From: Leptospira sp. WS58.C1
Lineage (GTDB): Bacteria > Spirochaetota > Leptospiria > Leptospirales > Leptospiraceae
Direction: 5' to 3'
Assembly: GCF_040833995.1 (NCBI RefSeq)
Contig: NZ_CP162137.1
Coordinates: forward strand, 620,001-684,000
DNA: 64,000 nt
The notes below the pieces were generated by a model. It was given only the letters and a program-made list of their open reading frames with translations, was not told where the DNA came from and made no database searches. Positions within the stretch are counted from its first letter, which is position 1, and each line of letters opens with the position of its first letter. The translations under genes were made by a program, and so were the position numbers. Positions 1 through 10,279 of this stretch are shown piece after piece.

Positions 1-311
1 GGAATATACGAGAATTGGAAAATTGTATTATCCGGACTCTTGCCGATCTAAAAGGAGATCATATCAAAATTTCGGATCTTCCTCCCGAGTTATTGGAACT
101 GAAAAATTCCCAAAAAGAAGAAATTGGGGAAATTCCCATTGCAAACGGATCGTATGCAGCAGGGTTCGAACCTTTGGTTTCCATGTATTCCAGAAGACTG
201 ATAGAAACGGCATTACAGAAATGTAAAGGGAATAAATCGGAGGCCGCTAGGCTTTTGAAAATTTCCAGAGGAAAACTACAATACCAGATGAAAATGTTGG
301 ATATGGAATAG
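1..311 (+). CDS. Sigma-54-dependent response regulator/activator, C-terminal end (partial)
   Basis: This is the 3' end of a gene that starts before the window. The reading frame is open from base 3, and its first residues (NIRELEN) are the end of an AAA+ sigma-54 activator domain, whose usual motif here is GNVRELEN. About 70 residues of linker follow. The last 40 residues form a Fis-type helix-turn-helix (SRRLIETALQKCKGNKSEAA, then RLLKISRGKLQYQ). Such proteins are bacterial enhancer-binding proteins that open sigma-54 promoters. The sensory domain lies outside the window, so the signal is unknown. The TTG at 15 is not the true start. Confidence 0.85.
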   Translation, partial: NIRELENCIIRTLADLKGDHIKISDLPPELLELKNSQKEEIGEIPIANGSYAAGFEPLVSMYSRRLIETALQKCKGNKSEAARLLKISRGKLQYQMKMLDME

Positions 312-408
312 ACCTGAAAGTTCGTTTTACAAACGAATCTACGAATAAATCGATCATACACTTTCTTTTCGGTTTGATATAAAACGAACGAAATTTCTAA
401 CTAGCTGT

Positions 409-840
409 ATGACAGAGAAATTCGACGTTTTGTCCATACCCTTCAATGTACATATCCAGCTTTCCAGACCTAAACAGGGAGAAGATGCTCTCTTGGTAAT
501 GGAAGACAAACCGATCTATAAAAACCATGTAGGTTCCGGACACGCTGCAGCATTATTCGCACTTGCGGAAGGGAGTGGAGGGGAATATTTACTTTCCAAA
601 GTGGCTTCCCTTCCTTTCGAAATTATTCCGGTGGTGCGTAAATCGGAAGTAAAGTATAAAAAGCCTGCGCAAGGTAGAGTTATATCCAGAGGAGTGATTC
701 ACGAAGAGGAATGGTCCGCGTTTATGGCCCAACTCGAAAAGAAGGGAAGAGCGGGACTTACAGTTGGTGTGGAACTCTTTGATGAAACTCAATCGAATGT
801 GGCGAGTTTCAGTTTTGATTGGTTTATAGCAAAAAAATAG
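409..840 (+). CDS. DUF4442-type hotdog-fold protein (thioesterase-like)
   Basis: The 143-residue protein has the single hotdog-fold layout of DUF4442/YiiD-C-like thioesterase relatives. An N-terminal strand ends in NHVGSGHAAALFALAEGSGG (residues about 44-63), matching the family's substrate-helix segment with conserved His, Ala and Glu. A beta-rich half follows (EVKYKKPAQG, then VGVELFD). Family members probably act on acyl-CoA or other acyl thioesters in the cytoplasm, but the substrate is not known. It stands alone, about 100 bases after the sigma-54 activator gene, and is followed by a hairpin. Confidence 0.6.
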   Translation: MTEKFDVLSIPFNVHIQLSRPKQGEDALLVMEDKPIYKNHVGSGHAAALFALAEGSGGEYLLSKVASLPFEIIPVVRKSEVKYKKPAQGRVISRGVIHEEEWSAFMAQLEKKGRAGLTVGVELFDETQSNVASFSFDWFIAKK

Positions 841-916
841 AATTTCCTTTTCGGAAGATCCGAAACTGCCCAGGTAAGGAATGTATGAGGGTTTATTCCG
901 GGTTAATTACCGCTGT

Positions 917-938
917 AGGCCGGACAATTTTCCGGCCT
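917..938 (+). terminator. Hairpin downstream of the hotdog gene
   Basis: A perfect 8-bp stem (AGGCCGGA / TCCGGCCT) closes a 6-base loop. No T-tract follows, so it is either a weak terminator or an RNA-stabilising hairpin. The rest of 841-1132 is AT-rich and holds no gene. Confidence 0.4.
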
Positions 939-1002
939 CACTTACAATGACGCACCGATCACTTATATTTCAATTATAAAATTTTCAAACAAGTATATAT
1001 CC

Positions 1003-1043
1003 CGTTCGAAATAAATTAAAAATTTATAATGTTTTTTCGAACG
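1003..1043. promoter_or_regulatory. Inverted repeat upstream of the ceramidase gene
   Basis: Two 9-bp arms, CGTTCGAAA (1003-1011) and TTTCGAACG (1035-1043), are perfect inverted repeats around a 23-base AT-rich spacer. Each arm itself contains the palindrome TTCGAA. The site lies about 90 bases before the ceramidase start, where a regulator would bind. No regulator is identified. Confidence 0.4.
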
Positions 1044-1132
1044 TATGTATTTACTTACATATTTTTCAAAAATAATTTGACCTTCCTTAAATTTCGGTTA
1101 CGCCATTTTGTTGGACTATGGAGGCGAAGGAA

Positions 1133-3433
1133 ATGAAAAACAAACATTCGGATTTTTTGACCTTAGCATTGGCGCTTATCCTCATCACGATCGGTTGTGA
1201 TCCTAGATCGGAAGAAGACACATTATTGGAACAGGCAGTTTTTTCGGATCGAGCTAAGCCAGAGGGTTCAAATCCGATTTTAAACAGTCTTGCTTTACCC
1301 ACTTCCACGCCTGCGGATGTATTCTTAGTAGGTGCTGCAAAGTCCGATATAACGGGACCTTTCGTACAATCGAGCACTGGATATAATAGTCCGGGAGACG
1401 AGATGTCGGGTTTAGCAATGAGGCTTTATGCTAGAGCCTTCGTGATAGAACGTCCCGGTGGAGGGCGAGTTGCCATAGTTACCAACGATATGATCCATAT
1501 GTACCAAAGTGTAAAGATGGGGGTCGTTAAAAAGTTACAGGCCGACGGTTACGGATCTGAATTCAATAATGATAATGTTCTTTTGTTTGCGACCCACACA
1601 CATGCCGCCCCTTCTAATATTTCTTGGTACACCTTATTCAATCTATTCAACGGAGTGATCGGTTTTGATAAGGTTCACTATAATATCGTAGTAAACGGTA
1701 TCGTGGATTCTATTAAGGCGGCTTATAATCAGAGAAGAGAGGCAAGGATCAAATTTATAGCGGGAAATCTTTCCAATTTTGCGAATAACAGATCTATTGC
1801 CGCGTATAACTGGAATCTAGATAAGACCAATTACCCTACGAATATAAACGAGACAATGAGTTTACTTCGTTTCGAAGGAACAGACGGTTCTCCCATCGGT
1901 TTATTGAACTGGTTTGCCGTTCACGGAACTTCTCTTGGAATTACGAATCGTAGAGCTCATGGAGATAATAAGGGTTATGCTTCTTATCTGGTAGAAAATA
2001 CGTTTGGTGGGAATTTTGTGGCCGCATTTCCTCAAGGTCCCATGGGAGATGTGAGCCCGAATTCTCCTGATCCGAGCGATATTACGAAACCTTTCTTAAG
2101 GCCGAATGAGATGGATCCAAGCCTGGATCCTTTGGAAAATCCTATCGTTCATGGTACTAAACAGGGAAATAGAGCTTTAGAATTGTATAATGCAGCTACA
2201 TCAACGATAACGGGAAATATCGGATACAGACATTCTCACGTCGTTTGGAATAATAAAGTTGCCGTAGATCCTTCCTATATCGGGACCTTCTCCATGCCTT
2301 GGGATACGAACTCAGGAAATACGACCTGCGTGGCTACTGTCGGCGGTGGATTTTTGGCCGGAGATGAAGAAGGTGCACCTGTAGATTTCGCAAGAGAAGG
2401 TGAAATTCGGAACGATTTCGTTTTTGAAAATGGAGCTTGGGTTAAAAAGAATTATTCTTTAACTAATTTAAGCGGTGCCGCCCAGATCTTGGGATATCTT
2501 TGGCCCATCGCTCAATTGGCTTTGGGCTCTGCAGAGTATGAGGAGTGTGATAAGGAAAAGTTCACACTTCTTCCTGTGGGAGAAGTGGATAATTTCTGGT
2601 TCCCGAATCCTCAGGTGCCTTTTGTTCCGGTAGTCCTTCCGTTACAAGTGATTACGATAGGCAACACTGCGATTGTGGCTTCTCCTTTCGAGGTAACTAC
2701 GAATGCAGGAAGAAGGTTGAAAGCTAAGTTAACCGCTACTCTTGCTCCGGGGGGAATCTCCAACGTAGTTGTAGGAGCGATGGCAAATGCTTATGCTCAG
2801 TATTTAACTACTCGGGAAGAATATTCCGCTCAGAATTTCGAAGGAGGATTTAGCGCTTATGGACCATGGGCGAACGCGGCACTGATCCAGGAATTCGATA
2901 GGATCGCGAAGGATATAGTGGCGAATCGCCCTACGGCTGCAGGGCCGAATCCTCCTGATCTTTCCAATCAACAGTTTATACAAACTTGGTTATCCAAAAA
3001 CGGTGTTGTGAATGATGGAGGAGATTTTGGAAAAGTCCTGGCGGATACAAATTCTTCTTACAACAAAAGCAAGGATGCCGTAACGGTTAAATTCCAAGGT
3101 TCACATCCAAGAGTTGTCCAAGACAAAAAGCTGGATGGAACTCTTTCTTCTTTTTATGATCCGAATACTTACTCTTATTTGGAAATCCAAAGGAAGAACG
3201 GAAGTTCATGGTTGACCGTCGCAAATGATAACAATCCATACACCGCTTATGATTGGGCAAGGACCGGCGGAGATCTTTCCGCTACTTCCGAAGTTACGAT
3301 CACTTGGTTGATCCGCAACCAACCGGCTGGCACTTACAGGATTGTATACAACGGTTTAGCGAAACAGTTCTGGGGAATTTTCTGGACCTACAAAAAATTT
3401 ACCGGGACTTCCAGAGAGTTCGTTTTGCAATAA
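1133..3433 (+). CDS. Neutral/alkaline non-lysosomal ceramidase, lipoprotein
   Basis: This is a neutral ceramidase, the zinc amidase that hydrolyses ceramide to sphingosine and a fatty acid. The family's zinc-site motif ATHTHAAP (about residues 153-160) and the catalytic hexapeptide GDVSPN (about 305-310, with the nucleophilic Ser) are both present, followed by a C-terminal immunoglobulin-like domain (about 600-766). The N-terminus is a signal peptide ending in TIGC, a loose spirochaetal lipobox, so it is probably an outer-surface or periplasmic lipoprotein. The start at 1133 is preferred over the ATG at 1118 because GGAGG lies 8 bases before it. Spirochaetes are not known to make sphingolipids widely, so the substrate is probably external. 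It sits alone. Confidence 0.85.
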   Translation: MKNKHSDFLTLALALILITIGCDPRSEEDTLLEQAVFSDRAKPEGSNPILNSLALPTSTPADVFLVGAAKSDITGPFVQSSTGYNSPGDEMSGLAMRLYARAFVIERPGGGRVAIVTNDMIHMYQSVKMGVVKKLQADGYGSEFNNDNVLLFATHTHAAPSNISWYTLFNLFNGVIGFDKVHYNIVVNGIVDSIKAAYNQRREARIKFIAGNLSNFANNRSIAAYNWNLDKTNYPTNINETMSLLRFEGTDGSPIGLLNWFAVHGTSLGITNRRAHGDNKGYASYLVENTFGGNFVAAFPQGPMGDVSPNSPDPSDITKPFLRPNEMDPSLDPLENPIVHGTKQGNRALELYNAATSTITGNIGYRHSHVVWNNKVAVDPSYIGTFSMPWDTNSGNTTCVATVGGGFLAGDEEGAPVDFAREGEIRNDFVFENGAWVKKNYSLTNLSGAAQILGYLWPIAQLALGSAEYEECDKEKFTLLPVGEVDNFWFPNPQVPFVPVVLPLQVITIGNTAIVASPFEVTTNAGRRLKAKLTATLAPGGISNVVVGAMANAYAQYLTTREEYSAQNFEGGFSAYGPWANAALIQEFDRIAKDIVANRPTAAGPNPPDLSNQQFIQTWLSKNGVVNDGGDFGKVLADTNSSYNKSKDAVTVKFQGSHPRVVQDKKLDGTLSSFYDPNTYSYLEIQRKNGSSWLTVANDNNPYTAYDWARTGGDLSATSEVTITWLIRNQPAGTYRIVYNGLAKQFWGIFWTYKKFTGTSREFVLQ

Positions 3434-3474
3434 AACAACTCCCGTAAAAAAACCGGTTTCAGACCAAACGAATA

Positions 3475-3504
3475 TCCCGGAAACGGATGGACCTGTTTCC
3501 GGGA
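3475..3504. promoter_or_regulatory. 10-bp inverted repeat before the glutathione peroxidase gene
   Basis: TCCCGGAAAC (3475-3484) and GTTTCCGGGA (3495-3504) pair perfectly around a 10-base loop. It ends 18 bases before the next ATG. No T-run follows, so it could be a factor-independent stop for the ceramidase transcript, a leader hairpin or an operator. Confidence 0.4.
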
Positions 3505-3522
3505 CTTGGATATGATTCCACT

Positions 3523-4068
3523 ATGGCTTTCAAATCCGTTTTGATTTTACTTTCCATAATGATCTTTACCTCTTCTCTATTTTCCGCTCCTAAGGCCGTC
3601 TATGATTTTACGGTAAAAGATATCAAAGGAAAGGATGTGGCACTTTCCAAATATAAAGGTAAAACCTTACTCATCGTAAACGTGGCTTCTAAATGCGGGT
3701 ATACCTACCAATACGAAAATTTGGAAAAGGTATACAAAAAATATAAAGAGAAGGGCTTCGAGATCGTAGGGTTTCCTGCGAATAATTTTCTATCTCAAGA
3801 ACCGGGCAGTAACGAAGAGATAGAACAATTCTGCAGACTGAAAAAAGGTGCAACCTTCGATATGATGTCCAAAATTTCAGTGAAGGGAGAAGACCAACAT
3901 CCTTTGTATGCATACCTCACTTCTAATGCTCCGGATCCGGGTGATGTAAAATGGAATTTTGAAAAATTCCTGATCTCTCCTGCGGGCAGAATTGTGGCAA
4001 GATTCCGTTCCGGAACCGAACCGGATAGCAAAGAGGTCACCGAGGAAATCGAGAAAAATCTAAAATAG
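3523..4068 (+). CDS. Glutathione peroxidase family protein, exported
   Basis: The mature part follows the GPx/BtuE fold: [16 protein letters not shown] carries the peroxidatic Cys (about residue 58; Cys rather than selenocysteine), then GFPANNF with the conserved Asn region and KWNFEKFLI with the catalytic Trp-Asn. It reduces hydrogen peroxide or lipid hydroperoxides, in bacteria usually with thioredoxin. Met at 3523 gives a clear signal peptide ([20 protein letters not shown]), placing it in the periplasm; the longer ORF from 3487 would run through the inverted repeat and hide the signal. It converges on the next gene with 19 bases between. Confidence 0.85.
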   Translation: MAFKSVLILLSIMIFTSSLFSAPKAVYDFTVKDIKGKDVALSKYKGKTLLIVNVASKCGYTYQYENLEKVYKKYKEKGFEIVGFPANNFLSQEPGSNEEIEQFCRLKKGATFDMMSKISVKGEDQHPLYAYLTSNAPDPGDVKWNFEKFLISPAGRIVARFRSGTEPDSKEVTEEIEKNLK

Positions 4069-4087
4069 AGTCCTGTTGTTGAAGTTC

Positions 4088-4786
4088 CTACAAATGTTCT
4101 TTCAAAAAAGCTAATGTGATCGCCCAGGCTTGAGCGGCTGAAGTTTTATGATAAGCCGCTCTTGCGTCACAAAAGAACCCATGCTCTGCTTCAGAAAAGA
4201 CCAACTCCACATAATTTTTTCCGGAGCTTTTTAGTAATTCGGAGATCGCGGCTATTTGATTTTGTTTTACACTTCTATCCTTTCCCGCCCATACTAAAAG
4301 TAATGGGGCGTTCTGTTTGGGGGAATATTCTTCGGAAGTTTGGACGATCCTGGATCCGTAATACGAAACAGCCGCTCTGAATTTATATATCGAATTTGCA
4401 AAAAAGGAAACCCATCCACCCAGACAATAACCGATGCTCGCGATCCTATCCGGAATACTTTTTGGATTTGATTTGATCCAATCCAGGACAGCGCTCAGAT
4501 CTGATTCTAGATTTTCAGGCGTTAGTTGGCTGAAATGAGGTTTTAATGCCATAAAATCTTCGTAACTTCCCGCAAATCCTGGAGGAGCGGTCCTATAATA
4601 AAGTTCGGGAGCGACAGCAAGATAACCTTCCTTTGAAAATCGGACTGCGACATCTTTGATATGATCGTTTACACCGAATGCCTCTTGTAATACCAAAACA
4701 CAGGGAGAAGGAGAAGAATCCGGATAAGCCACGAATGTTTGCATTTCTCCATGAGCCGTTTTGATTGTAACAGTTTCCGTATTCAT
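4088..4786 (-). CDS. Dienelactone hydrolase family protein
   Basis: This is an alpha/beta hydrolase of the dienelactone hydrolase family, about 232 residues. The nucleophile is Cys in GYCLGGW (about residue 121), with Asp in WAGKDRSV and His in EAEHGFF completing the Cys-Asp-His triad. Family members open lactones or hydrolyse small esters in the cytoplasm; the substrate here is unknown and no aromatic pathway genes are nearby. The ATG at 4786 is preferred over a GTG two codons upstream because GAGG precedes it at a good distance. Confidence 0.8.
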   Translation of the reverse strand: MNTETVTIKTAHGEMQTFVAYPDSSPSPCVLVLQEAFGVNDHIKDVAVRFSKEGYLAVAPELYYRTAPPGFAGSYEDFMALKPHFSQLTPENLESDLSAVLDWIKSNPKSIPDRIASIGYCLGGWVSFFANSIYKFRAAVSYYGSRIVQTSEEYSPKQNAPLLLVWAGKDRSVKQNQIAAISELLKSSGKNYVELVFSEAEHGFFCDARAAYHKTSAAQAWAITLAFLKEHL

Positions 4787-4907
4787 CTTCACCTCGGCAT
4801 AAGCAGGTAGAAAGATCTAATCGTATGTGTCTTTGTCGATCGATTTACAAGCTTCTAATGCGTATTTAAGTTCTTTTCTTTTTTTTCCGGATTTACAAAT
4901 TAGTTTC

Positions 4908-5765
4908 ATGTCAGTTCGTATTTTCTGGTCCCTTCTTTTATTCCCTTCTTTTATATTTTCCCAATCTTTTGCTCCCGAGATCTATGAAACAAAAAGTAAG
5001 ACCAAGGTGGATCTTTCGTCTATCATCGAAAAGGCGAAAGACGCGGATGTCATCATTTTCGGAGAAGAGCATAACGATAAGGTCGGACATGTATGGAAAT
5101 TGGAGGCTTTCCAAAAATTGGCCTCTACATATTCTACACTTCTTTCTTTGGAAATGTTGGAGAAGGATCAACAGAGATCCGTAGATGAATATTGTAAAGG
5201 GGAGATTACTGAAAAGGGATTTTTGAGTTCCGGAAAATTTTGGCCGAATTACCAAACGGATTATCATCCGATGGTATCTTTTGCGAAAGAAAATAAACTT
5301 CCTGTCCTTGCGGCTAACGCTCCGAGAAAATACGTAAACCTTGTATCTCACCAAGGTTTGGAATCTTTATATAAGATCAGAACTCCTTTTCTTCCGCCGA
5401 GATATACTTATAATTTATTCAGACAAAAAGAATACGAAGAACTTCTCTCGGCAATGATCGCAGAGCATACATCTACCGGTTTTTCTCCCGATAAACAAAA
5501 ATTTATAGATGCACAATATGTTTGGGATGCTTCTATGTCGGATTCTATAGCAGAGGCATATTTTTTATTAAAAAGAAAGATTGTACATGTGAACGGAAGA
5601 TTTCATTCTGATCGAAGTTTAGGGCTGACATATAGGCTGAAACAAATGGGCCTGAATGTTTTAACCGTCAGTATTTTTCCTTCGGAGGAAGGCAAAAGTT
5701 TTCAGGAAGAGGATTGGAAATTGGCGGATTTTCTGGTAATCACCGAAAGAAAACCCGTGCCATAA
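4908..5765 (+). CDS. ChaN-like haem-binding protein (DUF399), exported
   Basis: The protein matches ChaN/DUF399: after a signal peptide (SVRIFWSLLLFPSFIFSQS) come DVIIFGEEHND (about residues 48-57), the family signature, and LSLEMLEKDQQ, then a C-terminal part with VNGRFHSDRSLG. ChaN proteins are surface or periplasmic proteins linked to haem or iron uptake, with the wider Tiki/EreA-like fold. The Met at 4908 is chosen because it begins the signal peptide; the ORF is open 27 codons further. No iron transport genes are adjacent. Confidence 0.7.
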   Translation: MSVRIFWSLLLFPSFIFSQSFAPEIYETKSKTKVDLSSIIEKAKDADVIIFGEEHNDKVGHVWKLEAFQKLASTYSTLLSLEMLEKDQQRSVDEYCKGEITEKGFLSSGKFWPNYQTDYHPMVSFAKENKLPVLAANAPRKYVNLVSHQGLESLYKIRTPFLPPRYTYNLFRQKEYEELLSAMIAEHTSTGFSPDKQKFIDAQYVWDASMSDSIAEAYFLLKRKIVHVNGRFHSDRSLGLTYRLKQMGLNVLTVSIFPSEEGKSFQEEDWKLADFLVITERKPVP

Positions 5766-5813
5766 ACACTTTCTTGCTTGTAGGGTACACGGATCTCTCC
5801 GACATTAATAGAG

Positions 5814-8495
5814 ATGTTGGAAACCAAGGTCCGCACTCTTACAGAAACTAAGTTCGAATGCCTTTCTTGTGGAACCGTTTCCAGGCTTCCCGAAGGAGTT
5901 CCTACAGGGACTGTTTTTAAACTCACTTGTTATCGATGCGGCCAAAAGGCTTTGGTTAAATACGTATCTTCTCCACCTGAAACCTTAGAAGAAAAACAAA
6001 CTCCCAAAGACGATATGCCGGTCCCCTCTGTTGGAGCTCCAACATATCAGGAAAGGGAACGACCTATCGTTCGTCCTATTCAAAAAGAAGTTCCGCAAGA
6101 ATCTCCGTTTTTGAGGATCATAGAAGGTCTACAATCCAAATGGGAAACTTGGAAAAAGTTTTGGTCCAAAGATCCCTCGGAAGATCGCCCTTGGTTCCAG
6201 AAAGTCAGAACCGAAGCGGAATCACCAACACCCTTCCATCGTCCGATCAAAACTTTGTCCGAAAGACTATTGGAAAAGGGGAGAAGGTTCCAATTTCCAA
6301 AGTTCCGTCCGAATATTTGGCTCATTCTAATTCCTTTACCCTTGGCATTGGTGTTCCTGATCTTTTTCTGGATGGGGGTTATTCAAAGGGAAGCGGAAGT
6401 CCCGGGTCTATTAAGTATTTTTTATATTCATCAACCCACTATCATATACGATCGGGACGGTAGGAAGGTCTCCGAAATTTTCGGCAAAAAGACCAGCAAT
6501 TTGGAATGGGAAGCTTATCCCGAAAATCTGAAAAAAATGGTACTCCTTGTGGAGGATCGTAGCTTTTTCTCCCATGGAGGGATACATTATTCTTCCGTGC
6601 TCCGTGCGTTCTTCGTAAATATAATCAGTCTTCGATTTAAACAAGGTGCTTCCACAATTACACAGCAGTTGGCTCGAATCCTTCTGAACGACCGCGAAAA
6701 AAGTTTGGGAAGAAAGTTGAAAGAGGCCCAGCTTGCTTATGCGCTCGAATCTTCCTTAGATAAGGAAAAGATCCTATTACATTATATGAATAATGTGTAT
6801 CTGGGACATGGGGCTTTCGGGTTTGCGAGTGCTTCGGAATTTTATTTCGGAAAAAAGCCGAAAGACTTGAATGTGGCGGAGATGATCGTCCTGGCGTCTT
6901 TGGCATCCGCTCCTAATCGTTTTTCTCCATTAAAAAATCCTGATCTTTCTTCCGGCAGAGTAGAGGCGATCTTACGATCTCTAGAGAATGACGGCGCATT
7001 AAAGGAAGATCTAAGGCCTACGATCCAAGACATCTATCAGGCATTTAACACACGTTCTCCCGGGGAGACAGTGTATGGAAATCGTAAGGATGATTCTCCT
7101 TATGTGACCGAACATGTCAGAAAATTCCTCCAGACAATGTATCCGGATACGAATATATATGAAAGCGGAGGATTTTCAGTTTATACCACGATCTCTCAGC
7201 CGGTCCAAGCTGAATTGCAGAAAGTTGTCAAAACTCATGTGGAGAATCTTTTAAAGAGCGGACAAGTTAGACGAAATCGACTCACGGAGAACGGTAAAAA
7301 TGCGGATGTAAACCCATTCCGAAATTTAGTCGCCGAACTTTCTCCCGCGTTGGAATTATTCATAGATACGGATCGATTCGTTACGGGCGGAGACAGCGGA
7401 CTACAGGCTGCAATCGTTGCAGTGGATCCTCAATCCGGAGACGTTCTTCTATTACACGGGGGAACGGAATTCAAATCGGATAACCAATTCCCAAGAGCTA
7501 CCGGAATGTATAGACAGACAGGATCAACGATCAAGCCGATCCTTTATTCGGAAGCGATCGATTCCGGGATCGCTAATCCCGCGACACGTATCTTAGATGC
7601 ACCTTTGATCTATAAAAACTCCGTCTCGAATTGGATGCCTGAAAATATCGGGAACCAATATGACGGTGATATTTCTCTCAGAGTCGCGCTTGCTAAATCC
7701 AAAAACACCGCGGCGGTCCAGATTGCCGAAAAACTAGGATTAGGCGAGATCTCGAATGCATTTGAAAGGTTTTTCTTTCCGGAAGAAAAAGTATTAAAGA
7801 ATAGATTCAGGCGGGATCTTTCTTTAGCATTGGGGTCCTTGGAACTTTCTCCTTTGGAAATGGCTTCCGCCTATTCAGCCTTCGCTAACGATGGAAATAT
7901 AGTTCGGCCTCATTTGATCGAAAAAGTAGTCGATAGAGCGGGTAACGTTGTTTACCAAAGAAAAGACCAGGACGAATTTAATTTGAAATGGCCGCAAACA
8001 AGAAAAGCGATTTCGCCTCCTACCGCAGAGATCATGGTGGATCTATTGCATGGAAGTGCAAACCACGCAGGTGTCCGCAATACCGGTTATAGGGGAGAAG
8101 TTGCCGGAAAAACGGGGACCACAAACGATCACAGAGACGCTTGGTTCGTAGGGGTAAGGCCTGGAATTTCTATGGCGGTTTGGTTAGGTTACGATTCTCC
8201 CGGTTTCGGAATGGGAAGTTCTGCGTTAGGCGGAACAATTGCAGCTCCTTTATGGGGAACGATCGCAAAACTATTCGACTCTGCGGAATCGGGTGATAAG
8301 GAAGAAAGAAAAAAATACCAATACTCGCAACGAGCGGTGAATATGGAAATCTGTCCTGAATCGGGAAAACTCCCTGGGCCGGAATGTCCTAAAAAAACCG
8401 GCGAACTATTTCATCCATCTCATCTTCCTGCGGAAACCTGTCCTCTGACCCATAAGTCGGATGCAAAACAGGAGCTTTTGAAGAATGTTTTCTAA
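5814..8495 (+). CDS. Class A penicillin-binding protein (1A type) with N-terminal zinc ribbon
   Basis: This bifunctional peptidoglycan synthase has a cytoplasmic zinc ribbon (C16xxC19 and C39xxC42), a roughly 110-residue basic, proline-rich linker, one membrane segment (about 168-189), a glycosyltransferase-51 domain (EDRSFF at 247, GASTITQQ at 278) and a transpeptidase domain with the active Ser in STIK (about 571), SKN (later) and KTGTT (about 766). It polymerises and cross-links peptidoglycan in the periplasm. Ordinary PBP1A proteins have short cytoplasmic tails, so the zinc ribbon is unusual and resembles the zinc-ribbon tails that open some bacterial membrane or regulatory proteins. It overlaps the next gene by 11 bases. 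Confidence 0.92.
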   Translation: MLETKVRTLTETKFECLSCGTVSRLPEGVPTGTVFKLTCYRCGQKALVKYVSSPPETLEEKQTPKDDMPVPSVGAPTYQERERPIVRPIQKEVPQESPFLRIIEGLQSKWETWKKFWSKDPSEDRPWFQKVRTEAESPTPFHRPIKTLSERLLEKGRRFQFPKFRPNIWLILIPLPLALVFLIFFWMGVIQREAEVPGLLSIFYIHQPTIIYDRDGRKVSEIFGKKTSNLEWEAYPENLKKMVLLVEDRSFFSHGGIHYSSVLRAFFVNIISLRFKQGASTITQQLARILLNDREKSLGRKLKEAQLAYALESSLDKEKILLHYMNNVYLGHGAFGFASASEFYFGKKPKDLNVAEMIVLASLASAPNRFSPLKNPDLSSGRVEAILRSLENDGALKEDLRPTIQDIYQAFNTRSPGETVYGNRKDDSPYVTEHVRKFLQTMYPDTNIYESGGFSVYTTISQPVQAELQKVVKTHVENLLKSGQVRRNRLTENGKNADVNPFRNLVAELSPALELFIDTDRFVTGGDSGLQAAIVAVDPQSGDVLLLHGGTEFKSDNQFPRATGMYRQTGSTIKPILYSEAIDSGIANPATRILDAPLIYKNSVSNWMPENIGNQYDGDISLRVALAKSKNTAAVQIAEKLGLGEISNAFERFFFPEEKVLKNRFRRDLSLALGSLELSPLEMASAYSAFANDGNIVRPHLIEKVVDRAGNVVYQRKDQDEFNLKWPQTRKAISPPTAEIMVDLLHGSANHAGVRNTGYRGEVAGKTGTTNDHRDAWFVGVRPGISMAVWLGYDSPGFGMGSSALGGTIAAPLWGTIAKLFDSAESGDKEERKKYQYSQRAVNMEICPESGKLPGPECPKKTGELFHPSHLPAETCPLTHKSDAKQELLKNVF

Positions 8496-10077
8496 AAAAA
8501 AGAATACGGCCTCTTTCTTTCTGATATTTTTTTTACTCCCGAGTTTAAGCTTCGCGGTTTCCTACGAAGAAGCTTATGAATTGGAAAAACTTTCTCCCAT
8601 ATTCGCGATTCCGTTATACGAAGAAGTCGTCCGCTCTTCCGGCACAGGTGACTTTAAAAAAACTGCATCTTCCAGGCTCTACTTTTTATACGAAAAATTT
8701 AACAAATATATACCCGCCATCCAATATCAAACTAGGGCAGGGAATCTGAAAAACAAAAAGGGAGAATGGTCTTCTCTTGTAAAAACACTTTCGGATGGAT
8801 TGGGAGTTACACCGTTCTCCTTATTGGCCGTTATAAATTCCTGTTCTAAGGAAACTCTCGTTTGGGAACCTCCTGAACCCACGGTCCATCCTGAAACAGG
8901 TGAGTTGATCCAGCCGACTCCTCCCGATCCTTACAGAGTATTGTCCAAAAAAGAAAATCATTCTTTGATCCGTCTTTGTTACTCTCTTAAAATGAAACAA
9001 AGGGATTTTGAAGGATGGGATAACGTATTCTTTTATCTATTCTCGAAAGATGTTCTGACAAGAGACGAGGCACTTCCACTTTGGGTCGGATCTTCTATTC
9101 AATCCGGGAAAGGAACACCGTATAGAAGAGTGTTTTTTTCCGGACGATTCAAGGAATTAAGCAACGAATCCAAATCGGATCTGCTATTCTTATACGCGAA
9201 GTTTCTCAGACATAACGGGAAATTCGAATCCAGTACAAGATATTTTCTGACAAGCGGGACATACGCTTCTTCCAAACGGGGAAAATGGGAGACTGCAAAA
9301 AATCTGCTGATCATGGACCGAAAAAAAGAGGCCTGCACAATGATCGGAGATTCATTCAACGCAGGAGACGAATCCGAAATTTTAATGAAGAAGATCTGCC
9401 AGTCAGGTAACTGGGATTGGATACAGGCCTATTTGCCTGCTCTCAAAATTTTAATGAGAGAAAATCCCGATCCGGTATTTGCTTATGCGCTCGAGGGGGG
9501 AGGTAGAGAAGCGATCGAATTATTCTTAAAACAAGTCGGTTCCAAAGTTTCCGATAAAGACGACGACTCGGAAGAAGATTCCGAATCGGCTGATATTCTA
9601 AATAAACTCATCCCTCCCGAGAATAGAAATAAATTTCCTTTTTGGGATGCTCGCGACAAAGAAGCGGACTTAGTTGTTCCGGACAGAGCAAAATATTTGT
9701 GTAAAGTAATACGCAGACCATTTTTCGGAACACCATCGATCCAACCCCAGTTCTGCAAAGAAGTTTCCCCGGGAAGTTTGGAAACATTACTTTCCATCGT
9801 GGCGGAAGAAGAGGAAGAAGCAAGTTTCACATTTGCGGATCCTGCTTATCTTCCTCTATCCATAAAATGGATCTGGAAAAACGGATTTGAATCGGAATCG
9901 AATGGGGAAACGGCGCCCCCGAAATTTTTGGGCCCTTCTTCCGAGCCCGGTCCTTGGAATTTGGAATATATAGTATATCGTAAAATCCTAAATCGTGCTT
10001 ACGTTGAGATCCGCTTGAAAGACAAATATTTTGTGGTTTCCGTAAAACCTTCGTACGTTGTTTGGAACAAGAATTAA
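8485..10077 (+). CDS. Exported hypothetical protein downstream of the PBP
   Basis: I do not recognise this 530-residue protein. It begins with a clear signal peptide ([21 protein letters not shown]) and has an early helical stretch with Tyr/Glu-rich pairs ([24 protein letters not shown]) like TPR helices. An acidic Ser/Asp/Glu stretch lies near residues 355-370. No lytic transglycosylase or peptidase motif is visible. The 11-base overlap with the PBP gene and an AGGAG inside that gene indicate translational coupling, so a periplasmic role in cell-wall growth is plausible but unproved. Confidence 0.7.
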   Translation: MFSKKKNTASFFLIFFLLPSLSFAVSYEEAYELEKLSPIFAIPLYEEVVRSSGTGDFKKTASSRLYFLYEKFNKYIPAIQYQTRAGNLKNKKGEWSSLVKTLSDGLGVTPFSLLAVINSCSKETLVWEPPEPTVHPETGELIQPTPPDPYRVLSKKENHSLIRLCYSLKMKQRDFEGWDNVFFYLFSKDVLTRDEALPLWVGSSIQSGKGTPYRRVFFSGRFKELSNESKSDLLFLYAKFLRHNGKFESSTRYFLTSGTYASSKRGKWETAKNLLIMDRKKEACTMIGDSFNAGDESEILMKKICQSGNWDWIQAYLPALKILMRENPDPVFAYALEGGGREAIELFLKQVGSKVSDKDDDSEEDSESADILNKLIPPENRNKFPFWDARDKEADLVVPDRAKYLCKVIRRPFFGTPSIQPQFCKEVSPGSLETLLSIVAEEEEEASFTFADPAYLPLSIKWIWKNGFESESNGETAPPKFLGPSSEPGPWNLEYIVYRKILNRAYVEIRLKDKYFVVSVKPSYVVWNKN

Positions 10078-10099
10078 GGTTTTGTAAAGAATCCTTCGG

Positions 10100-10195
10100 G
10101 CGACTCCCTCGCTTTGCTCGGGCCGCGCTCTACGCTTCAATCAGCAAAGCGCCATAAACGGCGCATTGCCGGATTTCCGCTGCGATCGCTGTCGC
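10100..10195. repeat. GC-rich intergenic repeat, copy 1
   Basis: The element starts GCGACTCCCTCGCTT and ends ATCGCTGTCGC, so it is bounded by GCGAC/GTCGC. A copy with nearly the same ends and length lies at 30794-30892. It contains a GCGCC/GGCGC hairpin (10149-10164) and its base composition is far above that of the flanks. No gene is present in 10078-10279. Confidence 0.6.
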
Positions 10196-10279
10196 GTGCT
10201 AGAATATATTGAATCTCGGAGCCTGGCCATTGTATAGAAAACAAGGGAAGGTGAATTACGAAAGGGATGTATTTTATAT

